Shown piece by piece: positions 27,795 through 37,606 of a stretch of DNA of 64,000 nucleotides. Numbering within the stretch: position 1 is the stretch's first letter; each line of letters starts with the position of its first letter. The stretch is from SVEL01 sp045126215 (GTDB lineage Bacteria; Bacillota; Clostridia; Lachnospirales; Lachnospiraceae): assembly GCA_045126215.1 (NCBI GenBank), contig JBGVOD010000051.1:1-64000 (forward strand), given 5' to 3'. The notes below the pieces were generated by a model. That model ran no database searches. It had not been told where the DNA came from and was given only the letters and a program-made list of their open reading frames with translations. Made by a program: the position numbers and the translations under genes.

Positions 27795-28943
27795 ATGATA
27801 GATTATGAAAATACAGAGGTATTATTAAAACTTAATCTGCAGTTATTTGCAAAAGACGGACCAGGTGGAGAAAAAACCGAACCTGCAACACAGAAAAAGC
27901 TTGATGATGCCAGAAAAGAAGGGCAGGTAGCTAAAAGCAAAGAGATTGTTAATGCTGTTTTTTTGGTTGTTATATTCTATTTTTTGCAGTTTACTATTGG
28001 TACAATAGGAGATGAATTATTAGAAAATTTTAATGAAAATTATTCATTTATCTCACTGTACAAGGATAGAGAATCAATGACTGTAGCTACAGCAGTAAAA
28101 ATTATTAATGAGAATTTAAAAAATATTCTTCTTATTATTGCACCTGTAATGATTCTTGCATTTGCAATATATTTTATAGGAAATTTAGTACAGGTAAAAT
28201 GGAAACCAACAGGTAAACCATTAATGCCAAAATTCAACAAGTTAAGTCCTGCATCGGGGATAAAGAGAATTTTCTCAAAACAGGCCTTGGTTAATATGTT
28301 AAAATCAATTGCGATTGTTGCAATTTGTATATATATCGTGTATACAGAGATTTTAGATAATTATAAGGGACTTTTTAATCTATACGAGATATCACTGCAA
28401 AATGGACTTTTATTCACTGGAGAAATGATATTTTCGGTGGCAACAAAAATAAGTTTATTTTATTTGATTATTGGATTGATTGATTTAATCTTTCAAAGAA
28501 GAAAGTTTAATAAAGATATGATGATGACCAAGCAGGAGATAAAAGATGAATACAAGATGACAGAAGGAGATCCGACAGTCAAACAGCAGCAGAAGAGACG
28601 TATGCGTGAGGCATCACAAAGAAGAATGATGCAGAAACTGCCTGAAGCAGATGTTGTTATTACAAACCCAACGCATTATGCTGTTGCAATAAAGTACGAT
28701 CTAGATATTGCAGATGCTCCAGTGGTAATCGCTAAAGGTGAAGATTATCTGGCTTTGAAGATTAAAGAGGTTGCAAGAGAACACGATATAGAGATATACG
28801 AGAATAAGCCACTTGCACGAGCATTGTATGCTAGTGTAGATGTTGGTGAAAAAATACCACAAGAGCTCTATCAGGCTGTGGCAGAGGTTTTAGTGTTCGT
28901 ATATGGTGTGAAAAATAAAAAATTACCAATAAATAAGAAATAA
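27795..28943 (+). CDS. flhB: Flagellar export switch protein FlhB
   Basis: 382 residues. Four membrane helices follow the family start GEKTEPATQKKLDDARKEGQV. The autocleavage site NPTH is at residues 291-294 (VVITNPTHYAVAIKYD), needed for the switch from hook to filament export in concert with FliK. The C-domain ends PQELYQAVAEVLVFVYG. A 20-residue N-terminal extension includes KLNLQLFAKDG, a motif better known from phage capsid proteins. The ATG is one base after the fliR stop, without a clear ribosome binding site of its own, implying coupling. Confidence 0.96.
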   Translation: MIDYENTEVLLKLNLQLFAKDGPGGEKTEPATQKKLDDARKEGQVAKSKEIVNAVFLVVIFYFLQFTIGTIGDELLENFNENYSFISLYKDRESMTVATAVKIINENLKNILLIIAPVMILAFAIYFIGNLVQVKWKPTGKPLMPKFNKLSPASGIKRIFSKQALVNMLKSIAIVAICIYIVYTEILDNYKGLFNLYEISLQNGLLFTGEMIFSVATKISLFYLIIGLIDLIFQRRKFNKDMMMTKQEIKDEYKMTEGDPTVKQQQKRRMREASQRRMMQKLPEADVVITNPTHYAVAIKYDLDIADAPVVIAKGEDYLALKIKEVAREHDIEIYENKPLARALYASVDVGEKIPQELYQAVAEVLVFVYGVKNKKLPINKK

Positions 28944-29001
28944 ACAATATTATAATATTACATTATTAAAAATTACTAGAATACTAGGGAAAGGAGAAAG
29001 A

Positions 29002-31035
29002 ATGAAAAGAACAGATTTTGGTGTGGCTTTATATTTAATTGCTGCTATAGTTTTTCTCATTATTCCTATTCCTAATACATTATTAGATGTGTTACTTGCT
29101 CTTAATATTGCAGTAGCACTTACAGTATTATTTAATGCATTGTTTTCGAAAGAAGCACTTAATATGTCTTCTTTCCCTTCATTGCTTTTGTTAACAACCT
29201 TATTCAGAATTTCGTTAAATGTGTCTTCTACAAAGCTTATTCTTGGAACTGGAAATCCAGGAAAAGTAGTTGAAACATTTGGACAGTTCGTAGGTGGTGG
29301 TGACCTCATAATAGGTATAATTGTATTTGTAATTTTACTTATTGTACAGTTTATGGTTATTAACAAAGGTTCTGAAAGAGTTGCAGAAGTAACTGCAAGA
29401 TTCACACTGGATGCTATGCCTGGAAAACAGATGGCCATTGATGCTGACCTTAATACAGGTGCAATTAATGATAAACAGGCAAAGGAGCGAAGAGAAAAAC
29501 TTCAGGAAGAATCAGCATTCTTTGGTTCTATGGATGGTGCTGTTAAGTATGTTAAAGGAGATGCTATAGCAGGTCTTATGATTACAGTTATCAATATCGT
29601 TGGTGGTATTGTAATGGGTGTTTTAAGACAAGGATTAGAATTGAATGTTGCTCTCGAAAAGTATACAATCCTGACAATTGGAGATGGACTTGTGAGTTCA
29701 ATTCCATCACTTTTAATATCACTAGCAACAGGTCTTATTGTAACAAAAGCTTCAAAAGAGGCTGATATGGGAGATACTGTATTCAATCAGTTATTCTCTA
29801 TGCCAAAGGTTTTATGGGGAACAGGTGGAGTGCTTATATTTTTAGGTATTTTCTCAGAACTTCCATTTCTTGTATTTGTTCCAATAGGTGCTTTTTGTAT
29901 ATATCTTGGATTTAATCTTAGAGAAAAGCAGGTTGTGGAAGGAATTGAAGAAGAAGTTACAAAAGAGGAAAGCGAAGCAGAAGAAATCAGAAGACCGGAA
30001 AATGTTAATGCACTTTTACAGGTCGATCCTATAGAATTAGAGTTTGGATATGGTATAATACCATTAGCTGATGTTAATCAGGGAGGGGATTTACTTGATC
30101 GTGTTGTTATGATTAGACGACAGATAGCACTGGAACTTGGTGCGGTAGTTCCAATTATTCGTTTAAGAGATAATATTCAGTTAAATCCAAATCAATATAT
30201 TATCAAGATTAAAGGAATTCAGGTAAGTGAGGGTGAGATTTTATTTGACCATTATCTTGCAATGAATCCAGGAATGGTTGAAGAGGAAATATCAGGTATT
30301 CCTACATTTGAACCTTCGTTCCATTTGCCAGCACTCTGGATAACAGAAAGTCAGAGAGAAAGAGCAGAATCCTTTGGATATACAGTTGTGGATCCACCAT
30401 CAATTATTGCAACACATTTGACTGAAGTTGTTAGACGACATATAGATGAGCTTCTTACACGTCAGGATGTACAAAATCTTATTTCAAATGTAAAAGAAAC
30501 AAATCCAACATTAATTGATGAACTTGTACCAAAGCTTATTGGTGTTGGTGAAATACAAAAAGTTCTTCAGAATTTATTACGCGAAGGAATTTCGATTAGA
30601 GATTTGATTACAATATTTGAAAATTTGTGTGATCATGCAGTTGTCACAAGGGATACGGATATTCTTACTGAATATGCAAGACAAAGCTTGAAGAGAGCAA
30701 TATCAAGCAAATTCTTTGCTCCAAATGAAACGACAAGTGTTATAACTCTTGATCCAAATATTGAACAGGAGATAATGTCTTCGGTAAAACAGACAGAGCA
30801 AGGCTCATTTCTTTCACTTGATCCAAAGAAGGCTCAGGATATAATCAATAGTGTAAAGAATGAAATTTCAAAATTAGAAAATATGGGAAAGGCACCAATA
30901 ATTGTAACTTCCCCTATTGTAAGAATATATTTTAAGAGACTTACAGAAGATTATTTTAAAGATTTGATTGTTATCTCGTATAATGAAATCGAATCTAATA
31001 TAGAATTACAGTCAGTTGGGATGGTGAGCGTATAA
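29002..31035 (+). CDS. flhA: Flagellar export apparatus protein FlhA
   Basis: 677 residues. The N-terminal half has eight membrane helices and the FHIPEP signature region, seen as PSLLLLTTLFRISLNVSSTKLIL and, further on, RVAEVTARFTLDAMPGKQMAIDADLNTG, which is almost invariant. The C-terminal cytoplasmic domain forms the nonameric docking ring for chaperone-substrate complexes (VDPIELEFGYGIIPLADVNQGGDLLDRV). GGGAAAGGAGA ribosome binding site. Follows flhB after 58 bases and is adjacent to flhF. Confidence 0.97.
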   Translation: MKRTDFGVALYLIAAIVFLIIPIPNTLLDVLLALNIAVALTVLFNALFSKEALNMSSFPSLLLLTTLFRISLNVSSTKLILGTGNPGKVVETFGQFVGGGDLIIGIIVFVILLIVQFMVINKGSERVAEVTARFTLDAMPGKQMAIDADLNTGAINDKQAKERREKLQEESAFFGSMDGAVKYVKGDAIAGLMITVINIVGGIVMGVLRQGLELNVALEKYTILTIGDGLVSSIPSLLISLATGLIVTKASKEADMGDTVFNQLFSMPKVLWGTGGVLIFLGIFSELPFLVFVPIGAFCIYLGFNLREKQVVEGIEEEVTKEESEAEEIRRPENVNALLQVDPIELEFGYGIIPLADVNQGGDLLDRVVMIRRQIALELGAVVPIIRLRDNIQLNPNQYIIKIKGIQVSEGEILFDHYLAMNPGMVEEEISGIPTFEPSFHLPALWITESQRERAESFGYTVVDPPSIIATHLTEVVRRHIDELLTRQDVQNLISNVKETNPTLIDELVPKLIGVGEIQKVLQNLLREGISIRDLITIFENLCDHAVVTRDTDILTEYARQSLKRAISSKFFAPNETTSVITLDPNIEQEIMSSVKQTEQGSFLSLDPKKAQDIINSVKNEISKLENMGKAPIIVTSPIVRIYFKRLTEDYFKDLIVISYNEIESNIELQSVGMVSV

Positions 31036-31036
31036 T

Positions 31037-32212
31037 ATGATTATCAAAAAATATCAAGCTGAAACCGAAACAGAAGCAATGATGATGGCTAAAAATGAAA
31101 TGGGAAGTGCGGCCGTTATTATGAATGTGAAAACAATTAAACAAAGAGGATTTGCAAAGTTATTCAAAAAGGATATGGTAGAGGTAACAGCTGCACTTGA
31201 AGATAAAGTAAGTCAAACCGAGAGAATACCTGCTGTTAAAATTGATAAAGTGGCAGATGATGGCAGATTTCCTGAACTTGAAGTTTCAAAACCAAATGCA
31301 ATAGAAGAAAAACTTAACAACCTTACTAATATGCTTGAAGGTAAAATGAACAATACTAATGAATCAAAAGTTGATCCTGAAGTGAAAAAACCGGAAAACG
31401 AAAATACAATAAACATAAAGTTTATCCAATTGGTATATAGACAGTTACTTGATAATGAAGTTGACGAAAAGTATGCAAACCAGATAATAGGTGAGATTCA
31501 AAGTTCACTTAAGAAAGAATCAAATGTAGATAGTATTTTGGCTGGAATTTACCAGAAAATTATTTTGAAACTTGGACAGCCAAAAGCAATAGAAATAGAT
31601 GAAAAACTTGGTAAAGTAGTGTTTTTCGTGGGACCAACAGGAGTAGGAAAAACTACTACTATTGCTAAACTGGCATCATATTTTAAAATTCAGAAGAAAG
31701 CAAAAGTTGCGCTTATTACTTCAGATACATATAGAATTGCAGCAGCAGAGCAACTAAGAACATATGCTAATATATTAGATGTTCCAATATCTGTAGTATA
31801 CACAGTTGAGGAATTTAATCAGGCGGTTAAATTATTCGAGGATTACGATCTTATCTTTGTGGATACAGCAGGAAGATCACATAAGGATAATGAGCAGTGC
31901 AGGGAGATGTATCATTTAATTGATGATTGTGTTGTAGGAGATAAATTTGTCAAAGAAGTGTATGTTGTTTTGAGTGCAGCAACAAAATATAAAGATTTAC
32001 TTAAGATTAATGATGTTTATAAGAATATAAAGAATTATAGCTTATTGTTTACAAAGCTTGATGAAACAACATGTCTTGGAAATATACTTAATATGAAATT
32101 AACGGCAAATGTACCTTTATCATATGTAACAAGTGGACAGGCGGTACCTGATGATATTTCTGTTATTGATGCACAAAAAATAGCTAGAAATTTATTAGGT
32201 GAAAATGATTAA
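31037..32212 (+). CDS. flhF: Flagellar SRP-type GTPase FlhF
   Basis: 391 residues. N-terminal B domain (IIKKYQAETETEAMMMAKNEMG), then an N-domain and the SRP-type G domain. GTPase motifs: G1 GPTGVGKT at 199-206, DTYRIAAAEQLRTYA, G3 DTAGRSHKD, G4 TKLDET. FlhF sets the site and number of flagella, and its GTPase is stimulated by FlhG, encoded 23 bases on. The family length fits. No ribosome binding site separate from the flhA end is visible, so translational coupling is likely. Confidence 0.95.
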   Translation: MIIKKYQAETETEAMMMAKNEMGSAAVIMNVKTIKQRGFAKLFKKDMVEVTAALEDKVSQTERIPAVKIDKVADDGRFPELEVSKPNAIEEKLNNLTNMLEGKMNNTNESKVDPEVKKPENENTINIKFIQLVYRQLLDNEVDEKYANQIIGEIQSSLKKESNVDSILAGIYQKIILKLGQPKAIEIDEKLGKVVFFVGPTGVGKTTTIAKLASYFKIQKKAKVALITSDTYRIAAAEQLRTYANILDVPISVVYTVEEFNQAVKLFEDYDLIFVDTAGRSHKDNEQCREMYHLIDDCVVGDKFVKEVYVVLSAATKYKDLLKINDVYKNIKNYSLLFTKLDETTCLGNILNMKLTANVPLSYVTSGQAVPDDISVIDAQKIARNLLGEND

Positions 32213-32235
32213 TCCTTTACAATAGGAGGAAAAAG

Positions 32236-33123
32236 ATGGATCAGGCAGAAAAGCTAAGAAATATAATCAAATTACAAAATCAGGCCAATATCCGCCAGGC
32301 AAGAGTTATTACTGTTACAAGTGGAAAGGGCGGTGTTGGTAAGTCAAGTACAGCTATTAATTTAGCTATGCAGTTTAGAAAACAGGGAAAGTCAGTTATA
32401 ATTTTTGACGCTGACTTTGGCCTTGCAAATATTGAGGTTATGTTCGGGGCTATTCCAAAATATAATCTTGCGGATATGATTTTTAGAGGAAAAGACTTTA
32501 AAGATATTATTGTAAAGGGACCGGAAGACATAGGATTTATTTCCGGGGGATCAGGTATAAATGGTCTTTCAAATATGAATAGAGATCAGGTAGGTTATTT
32601 GGTATATAAACTAAAAGAATTAGAGACACTGACCGATATAATAATAATAGACACAGGAGCAGGGATTTCTGATAGTGTGCTTGAATTTGTAGCTGCATCA
32701 CAGGAAGTTATTCTTGTCACAACTCCAGAACCAACTTCAATTACAGATGCATATGCATTATTAAAGGCACTTAATAATAGAAGTGGTTTTGAAAAGGAAA
32801 ATACTATTATAAAAGTATTGGCAAACCGTGAATCTAATTATGATGAAGGTAGGAATTTATTCAACAAATTGGGGCTTGTTGTAGAGAAGTTTTTAAAGAT
32901 GGATTTAAAGTTTTTGGGTATCATTCCAAATGATAATAATATGTCGAAGGCTGTTATATCACAAAAACCAGTATCAATGCTTTATCCTAATTCAGAAAGT
33001 GCAAAAGCATATGAAGAAGTTGCAAATGCATTAATGGAGAACAGAGAAGGAAAAGAGATAAAGAGAAAAGGTCTTGCAAATGCGTTTGTAAGTATGTTTA
33101 AAAAAAATAACAATGCTGGTTGA
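32236..33123 (+). CDS. flhG: MinD-like ATPase FlhG (YlxH)
   Basis: 295 residues. The N-terminal MDQAEKLRNIIK is the DQAxxLR activator helix that engages FlhF. The deviant Walker A SGKGGVGKS occupies 29-37, then IIFDADFGLANIEVMFG, and IIIDTGAGISDSVLEF. A C-terminal amphipathic tail (FVSMFKKNNN) may target the membrane. FlhG limits flagellar number and helps assemble the C ring. GGAGGAAAAAG precedes the ATG; the next gene encodes the flagellar brake. Confidence 0.95.
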   Translation: MDQAEKLRNIIKLQNQANIRQARVITVTSGKGGVGKSSTAINLAMQFRKQGKSVIIFDADFGLANIEVMFGAIPKYNLADMIFRGKDFKDIIVKGPEDIGFISGGSGINGLSNMNRDQVGYLVYKLKELETLTDIIIIDTGAGISDSVLEFVAASQEVILVTTPEPTSITDAYALLKALNNRSGFEKENTIIKVLANRESNYDEGRNLFNKLGLVVEKFLKMDLKFLGIIPNDNNMSKAVISQKPVSMLYPNSESAKAYEEVANALMENREGKEIKRKGLANAFVSMFKKNNNAG

Positions 33124-33137
33124 TATGGAGGTAGCAT

Positions 33138-33872
33138 ATGTTAAGCAAAATTATAGGTGTTGGAAATAAAATTGAATTACTACGGGTTAGCGGCTCAAAT
33201 AATCCTTCTAATGGGGAAGGACAGAAGGTTTATGTCAGTCAGGTATATGAAATAATAGATGAAGACAGAATAAAGATTGCAATACCTATTGAAGCTGGAA
33301 AACTTATTCTTATGCCAAATAATACAAGGATAGATGCCTGCTTTTACACAAGTAAGGGATTGTATCAGGGACGTTTTATCATTGTAGACAGATATAAAGA
33401 AGGAAACTTACTTATACAGGTTGTTGAACTTATTAATGAACTTCAAAAATATCAGAGAAGACAGTATTTCCGACTTAGTTGTACTATGGGAATAATGTAT
33501 AAAGATTTATCAAAAGAGGAACAAGAAGCATACCTTAATGGAGAACATATAGAAGAGGATATAATTGATGATACAGGCTTATTGCCAGGTGTTGCACTTG
33601 ATATAAGTGGTGGTGGTATAAGATTTGTGTGTAAGGAAAAGCATGAAAAAAATGATCATATTTTATGTATGTTATCTCTTGAAAGTGAAGAAGAGCAGAG
33701 AAAAATAGGAATATATTCAAGAGTTATCAGTTGCGAAACTGTTAAAAATAATAATAAACTTTTTGAACATAGAATAGAATTCACAAACCTTGATGGAGCA
33801 GTACGTGAATATATTATTAAATACATATTCGAGGAAGAAAGAAGAAGAAGAAAGAAGGAAAATGGTCAATGA
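33138..33872 (+). CDS. ycgR: c-di-GMP-responsive flagellar brake, YcgR/PilZ family
   Basis: 244 residues. An N-terminal YcgR-2 domain of about 100 residues (VGNKIELLRV..., beta-rich) is followed by a PilZ domain. The PilZ c-di-GMP motifs are both present: RRQYFRLS (RxxxR, near residue 112) and DISGGGIRF (near 155). In Bacillus the homologue YpfA/DgrA slows or stops the motor when c-di-GMP is high by contacting MotA. Its place inside the operon suggests constant stoichiometry with the motor. The stop overlaps the cheB start (ATGA). The basic tail is EERRRRKKENGQ. Confidence 0.9.
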   Translation: MLSKIIGVGNKIELLRVSGSNNPSNGEGQKVYVSQVYEIIDEDRIKIAIPIEAGKLILMPNNTRIDACFYTSKGLYQGRFIIVDRYKEGNLLIQVVELINELQKYQRRQYFRLSCTMGIMYKDLSKEEQEAYLNGEHIEEDIIDDTGLLPGVALDISGGGIRFVCKEKHEKNDHILCMLSLESEEEQRKIGIYSRVISCETVKNNNKLFEHRIEFTNLDGAVREYIIKYIFEEERRRRKKENGQ

Positions 33873-35044
33873 TTATGGATAATAAGAAAAAAATATTGAT
33901 TGTAGATGACTCTGCACTTATGAGAAGACTTATATCTGATATAATAAATTCAGATAATCGATTCGTAGTAAAAGATCTAGCATGTAACGGACTTGAAGGA
34001 CTAGACCTTATAATTAAAAATCATGCAGAATATGATGCAGTAATTCTTGATATAAACATGCCAAAGATGAATGGTCTTGAATTACTTGAACAATTACAAA
34101 AACATCGTATTAATTTGAAAGTAATTATGGTTAGTACTTTAACAAAAGAGGGTGCAAAAGAGACAATTATAGCTCTCGAAAGAGGCGCTTTCGATTTTGT
34201 TACAAAGCCGGAAAACTATCTTAAGGCAAAAGAAGATAGCTTTAAGAATCGAATATTAGATATGTTAGCAACGGCTACTGGAGCAAGTGTAGCAGTTTCA
34301 TCTGCTGAAAAGGTTGGAGATGGGAAAACAGGTATCGATTCAAGATTATCTGCTGGCAAAAACCTTGGAACTGTTAAAAATGTTGACTATGTAGCAGTTA
34401 ATAAACGTATGAAATTTGCAAAACATAAGCGCATGAACGGTACGAAAGAAGGAAAAAAGAAACTTGTGGCACTTGCATGTTCAACAGGTGGTCCTAAATC
34501 TCTTCAATCCGTTATACCAATGCTTCCAAAGGATTTGGATGCTCCGATGGTATTAGTACAGCATATGCCGGCCGGATTCACTAATTCTTTAGCACAGAGA
34601 TTAAATGATATTAGTCAGATTTGTGTTAAAGAAGCTGCTGATGGTGATATTCTTAAAAAGGGTCAGGTATATATAGCGCCAGGTGGAAAGCAAATGAAAA
34701 TTATAAAGGACAAGGCGTGTTATAGAATATCAATAGTTGATGAAGCTGCCAGAGATGGTCTGAAACCTTGTGCTAATATAATGTATGAATCTCTTATGGA
34801 TTCAGATTTTGATGAAATTACATGTGTGGTTTTAACTGGTATGGGCGCAGATGGGACGAATGGTATAGGAATGCTTGGCGAGAAAAATAATATCTATGTT
34901 ATCGGTCAAGATGAAAAAACCAGCGTTGTTTACGGCATGCCAAAAGCCATTGCTGAGGCGGAACTAGTGGATGAGGTTGTTCCATTAGAACAGGTTGCCA
35001 AGGCTATTCTAAAGAACGTGGGGGTGCTAAACAATGGACGTTAG
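33869..35044 (+). CDS. cheB: Chemotaxis methylesterase/glutamine deamidase CheB
   Basis: 391 residues. Receiver domain with Asp61 (ILDINMPKMNG), then a basic linker of about 70 residues, then the methylesterase domain with catalytic Ser205 (ACSTGGP), the His of VQHMPAGFT and the Asp of LTGMGADGTNG. It removes methyl groups from chemoreceptors when phosphorylated by CheA. The partner methyltransferase gene cheR is not in this operon. It overlaps ycgR by four bases and cheA by eleven. Confidence 0.96.
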   Translation: MIMDNKKKILIVDDSALMRRLISDIINSDNRFVVKDLACNGLEGLDLIIKNHAEYDAVILDINMPKMNGLELLEQLQKHRINLKVIMVSTLTKEGAKETIIALERGAFDFVTKPENYLKAKEDSFKNRILDMLATATGASVAVSSAEKVGDGKTGIDSRLSAGKNLGTVKNVDYVAVNKRMKFAKHKRMNGTKEGKKKLVALACSTGGPKSLQSVIPMLPKDLDAPMVLVQHMPAGFTNSLAQRLNDISQICVKEAADGDILKKGQVYIAPGGKQMKIIKDKACYRISIVDEAARDGLKPCANIMYESLMDSDFDEITCVVLTGMGADGTNGIGMLGEKNNIYVIGQDEKTSVVYGMPKAIAEAELVDEVVPLEQVAKAILKNVGVLNNGR

Positions 35045-37124
35045 CCAATATTTAGAGATTTTTATTGATGAGACTAAAGAACATTTACAAACATTAAGCG
35101 AACAGCTTATGATTCTTGAACAGGAGCCAAAAAATGAAGATACAATAAACGAAATCTTCCGTGCAGCTCATTCGTTAAAGGGTATGGCTGGTACAATGGG
35201 ATATAAGAGAATGCAACATCTTACACATATGATGGAAAATGCACTCTCTGAAATTCGTAGTGGTAAAATGGTTGTAACTGAAGATTTAGTTGATATTTTG
35301 TTTCAGTGTCTTGATGCTTTAGAGGCATATCTTGATAATATTTGTGAGTCATCAGATGAAGGCACAGAAGATAATGAACCAATTATTGGTAGATTAAATG
35401 CATTTTTGGCTGGAGATGTAAAGGCAGAAGTAAAGAGTGAAGAACCTGCTAAAAAAGAAGAAACAGCAGAAACAAATAAGACAGAATCGGCTGGTGGTAC
35501 AGATTTTAAGTTAGCGGACTTTGAAATCAATGCTATTAAAGAAGCGTTCGCAAAGGAGCTTAATGTATATTATCTTACAGTACATGTTGATGAAAACTGT
35601 ATTCTCAAAGCAGCAAGAGCTTTCTTGGTATTTAAAGCAATTGAAGAACTTGGTGAAATTATTAAATCAAATCCATCAGTGCAGGATATTGAAGATGAAA
35701 AATTCGAATTTAGCTTTGAATTATTTGTAATCTCAAAAGAGTCAATAGACAAAGTTAAATCTGCTATTGAGAATGTATCAGAAATCAGAGGCGTTGATGG
35801 AAGTCAGATTACAGAAGTTCCTTCTGCTGATGCAAAAGAAGAAAAAGCAGTTGAAACAACAAAGGACACAAATGAGACAACGACAACTCCAGCAACAACG
35901 ACAACAGAACCTGCAAAAGTAAATAAAGCAGCGACTACAACGCAAAAACCAAGTGGTAAGCCTGTTGTAAACCGTTCAGTAAGAGTTGATATTGAAAAAC
36001 TTGATGTTCTTATGAATCTGGTAAGTGAGCTTATTATTGCAAAGAACGGACTTGTATCTGTTAGTGCTGCTGATGGTGGTACAAATTCACAGGGATTTAA
36101 TGAACAGATTGAATATCTTGAAAGAGTTACAACAAATCTTCATGAATCAGTTATGAAGGTTAGAATGCAGCCTATTGAAACAGTTACACAGAAATTCCCT
36201 AAGATGGTTAGAGATCTTTCAAAGAAGCTTGATAAGCAGATGAAACTTACAATTTCAGGTGAAGATACAGAACTTGACAGAACTGTTATTGATGAAATCG
36301 GTGATCCACTCATGCATTTGCTTAGAAACTCTGCAGACCATGGACTTGAAAGTGCAGAGGTTCGTGCACAGAGAGGAAAAGATCCTGTAGGAAGCATATT
36401 ATTAAATGCATATCAGGATGGTAATAATGTTGTTATTGAGGTTACTGATGATGGTAATGGTATTGATGTTGAGAAGGTAAGAGATAAGGCCCTTGAAAAA
36501 GGAACAATTACTCCTGAACAGGCTGAAACAATGAGCGATAAAGATATTGTTGATTTATTATTCAAGCCAAGTTTTTCTACTGCAAAACAGGTTACAGATG
36601 TATCAGGCAGAGGCGTTGGTCTTGATGTTGTTAAGACAAAGATTGAATCCCTTGGTGGTGATATTGAAGTTAAAACAAAACTTGGTGAAGGTAGTACATT
36701 TGTTATCAGACTTCCACTTACACTTGCCATTATACAGGCTCTTATGGTAGAAGTTGGTGAAGAGAAATATGCAATTTCTCTTGGATCAATTATGACCATT
36801 GAAGATGTAGAAAAGTCAGATATCAAGTATGTTCAGCAAAAAGAAGTTATTAATTTAAGAGATAATGTTATTCCAATTATCAGATTACATGAAGTTTTAG
36901 ATGTGACTCCATGTGAAGAGGAACCAGAATCTTATACAGTAGTTATTATCAAGAAAGGCGACAGACAGGCAGGTCTTGTGGTTGACAGATTAATCGGACA
37001 GCAGGAAATCGTTATTAAGTCACTTGGTAAGTATATTGCAAATAACAGTAAACTTATTAGTGGTGCTACAATCCTTGGTGATGGCGAAGTTGCATTGATC
37101 ATTGATGCAAATACTTTAGTGTAG
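35034..37124 (+). CDS. cheA: Chemotaxis histidine kinase CheA
   Basis: 696 residues. P1 Hpt domain with phospho-His46 (RAAHSLKGMAG), a P2-like CheY/CheB-docking region near 160-265, a Thr-rich linker (ETTTTPATTTTE, about 280-315), the P3 dimer helices (VDIEKLDVLMNLVSELI), the P4 kinase domain with N box (LMHLLRNSADHGLE), G1 (VTDDGNGID) and G2 (GRGVGLDVVKT), and the P5 CheW-like domain. It starts inside the cheB end (11-base overlap). Followed by cheW after 12 bases. Confidence 0.97.
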   Translation: MDVSQYLEIFIDETKEHLQTLSEQLMILEQEPKNEDTINEIFRAAHSLKGMAGTMGYKRMQHLTHMMENALSEIRSGKMVVTEDLVDILFQCLDALEAYLDNICESSDEGTEDNEPIIGRLNAFLAGDVKAEVKSEEPAKKEETAETNKTESAGGTDFKLADFEINAIKEAFAKELNVYYLTVHVDENCILKAARAFLVFKAIEELGEIIKSNPSVQDIEDEKFEFSFELFVISKESIDKVKSAIENVSEIRGVDGSQITEVPSADAKEEKAVETTKDTNETTTTPATTTTEPAKVNKAATTTQKPSGKPVVNRSVRVDIEKLDVLMNLVSELIIAKNGLVSVSAADGGTNSQGFNEQIEYLERVTTNLHESVMKVRMQPIETVTQKFPKMVRDLSKKLDKQMKLTISGEDTELDRTVIDEIGDPLMHLLRNSADHGLESAEVRAQRGKDPVGSILLNAYQDGNNVVIEVTDDGNGIDVEKVRDKALEKGTITPEQAETMSDKDIVDLLFKPSFSTAKQVTDVSGRGVGLDVVKTKIESLGGDIEVKTKLGEGSTFVIRLPLTLAIIQALMVEVGEEKYAISLGSIMTIEDVEKSDIKYVQQKEVINLRDNVIPIIRLHEVLDVTPCEEEPESYTVVIIKKGDRQAGLVVDRLIGQQEIVIKSLGKYIANNSKLISGATILGDGEVALIIDANTLV

Positions 37125-37136
37125 GAGGTGCCCTAA

Positions 37137-37589
37137 ATGGATAATAGTAAATTATTAGGTAGTTCTTCTGTTCAGTACATAGTAGTAAAGCTTGGAGAAG
37201 AACAATATGGTATTGATATAAAATATGTTGATAATATAGTTAGAATGCAGAAAATAACAAGAGTTCCAAAGGCTCAGGATTTTTTCAATGGAGTAATAAA
37301 TCTTCGTGGTGAAATTATTCCGGTTATTAGTATAAGAAGAAGATTTGGTTTGGAAAATGATACTTTTACAGATCAGTCTAGAATTATCGTTCTAAAACCT
37401 GAACAGCAGGAAGCAATCGGTGTTATTGTCGATGTAGTAAAAGAAGTTGTAACATTAGACGAAAGCCAGATTGAGAAAGTCTATAGTGATGGTAAAGATG
37501 ATAAATCTAAGTATGTTAGTGCAGTTGGAAAGAACCAGAATAGCCTTATTACATTATTGAATGTTAACGGAATACTGGATTTTAACTAA
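37137..37589 (+). CDS. cheW: Chemotaxis coupling protein CheW
   Basis: 150 residues, one CheW beta-barrel domain. Motifs: VVKLGEEQYGIDIKYVDNIVRMQKITRVP, FFNGVINLRGEIIPVISIRRRFG and IVLKPEQQEAIGVIVDVVKEVV (key INLRG and PVI). It links receptors to CheA. GGAGGTG precedes the ATG. The cheA-cheW-cheC-cheD order is the same as in B. subtilis. Confidence 0.96.
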   Translation: MDNSKLLGSSSVQYIVVKLGEEQYGIDIKYVDNIVRMQKITRVPKAQDFFNGVINLRGEIIPVISIRRRFGLENDTFTDQSRIIVLKPEQQEAIGVIVDVVKEVVTLDESQIEKVYSDGKDDKSKYVSAVGKNQNSLITLLNVNGILDFN

Positions 37590-37606
37590 TATGGAAAGAG
37601 GTATGT

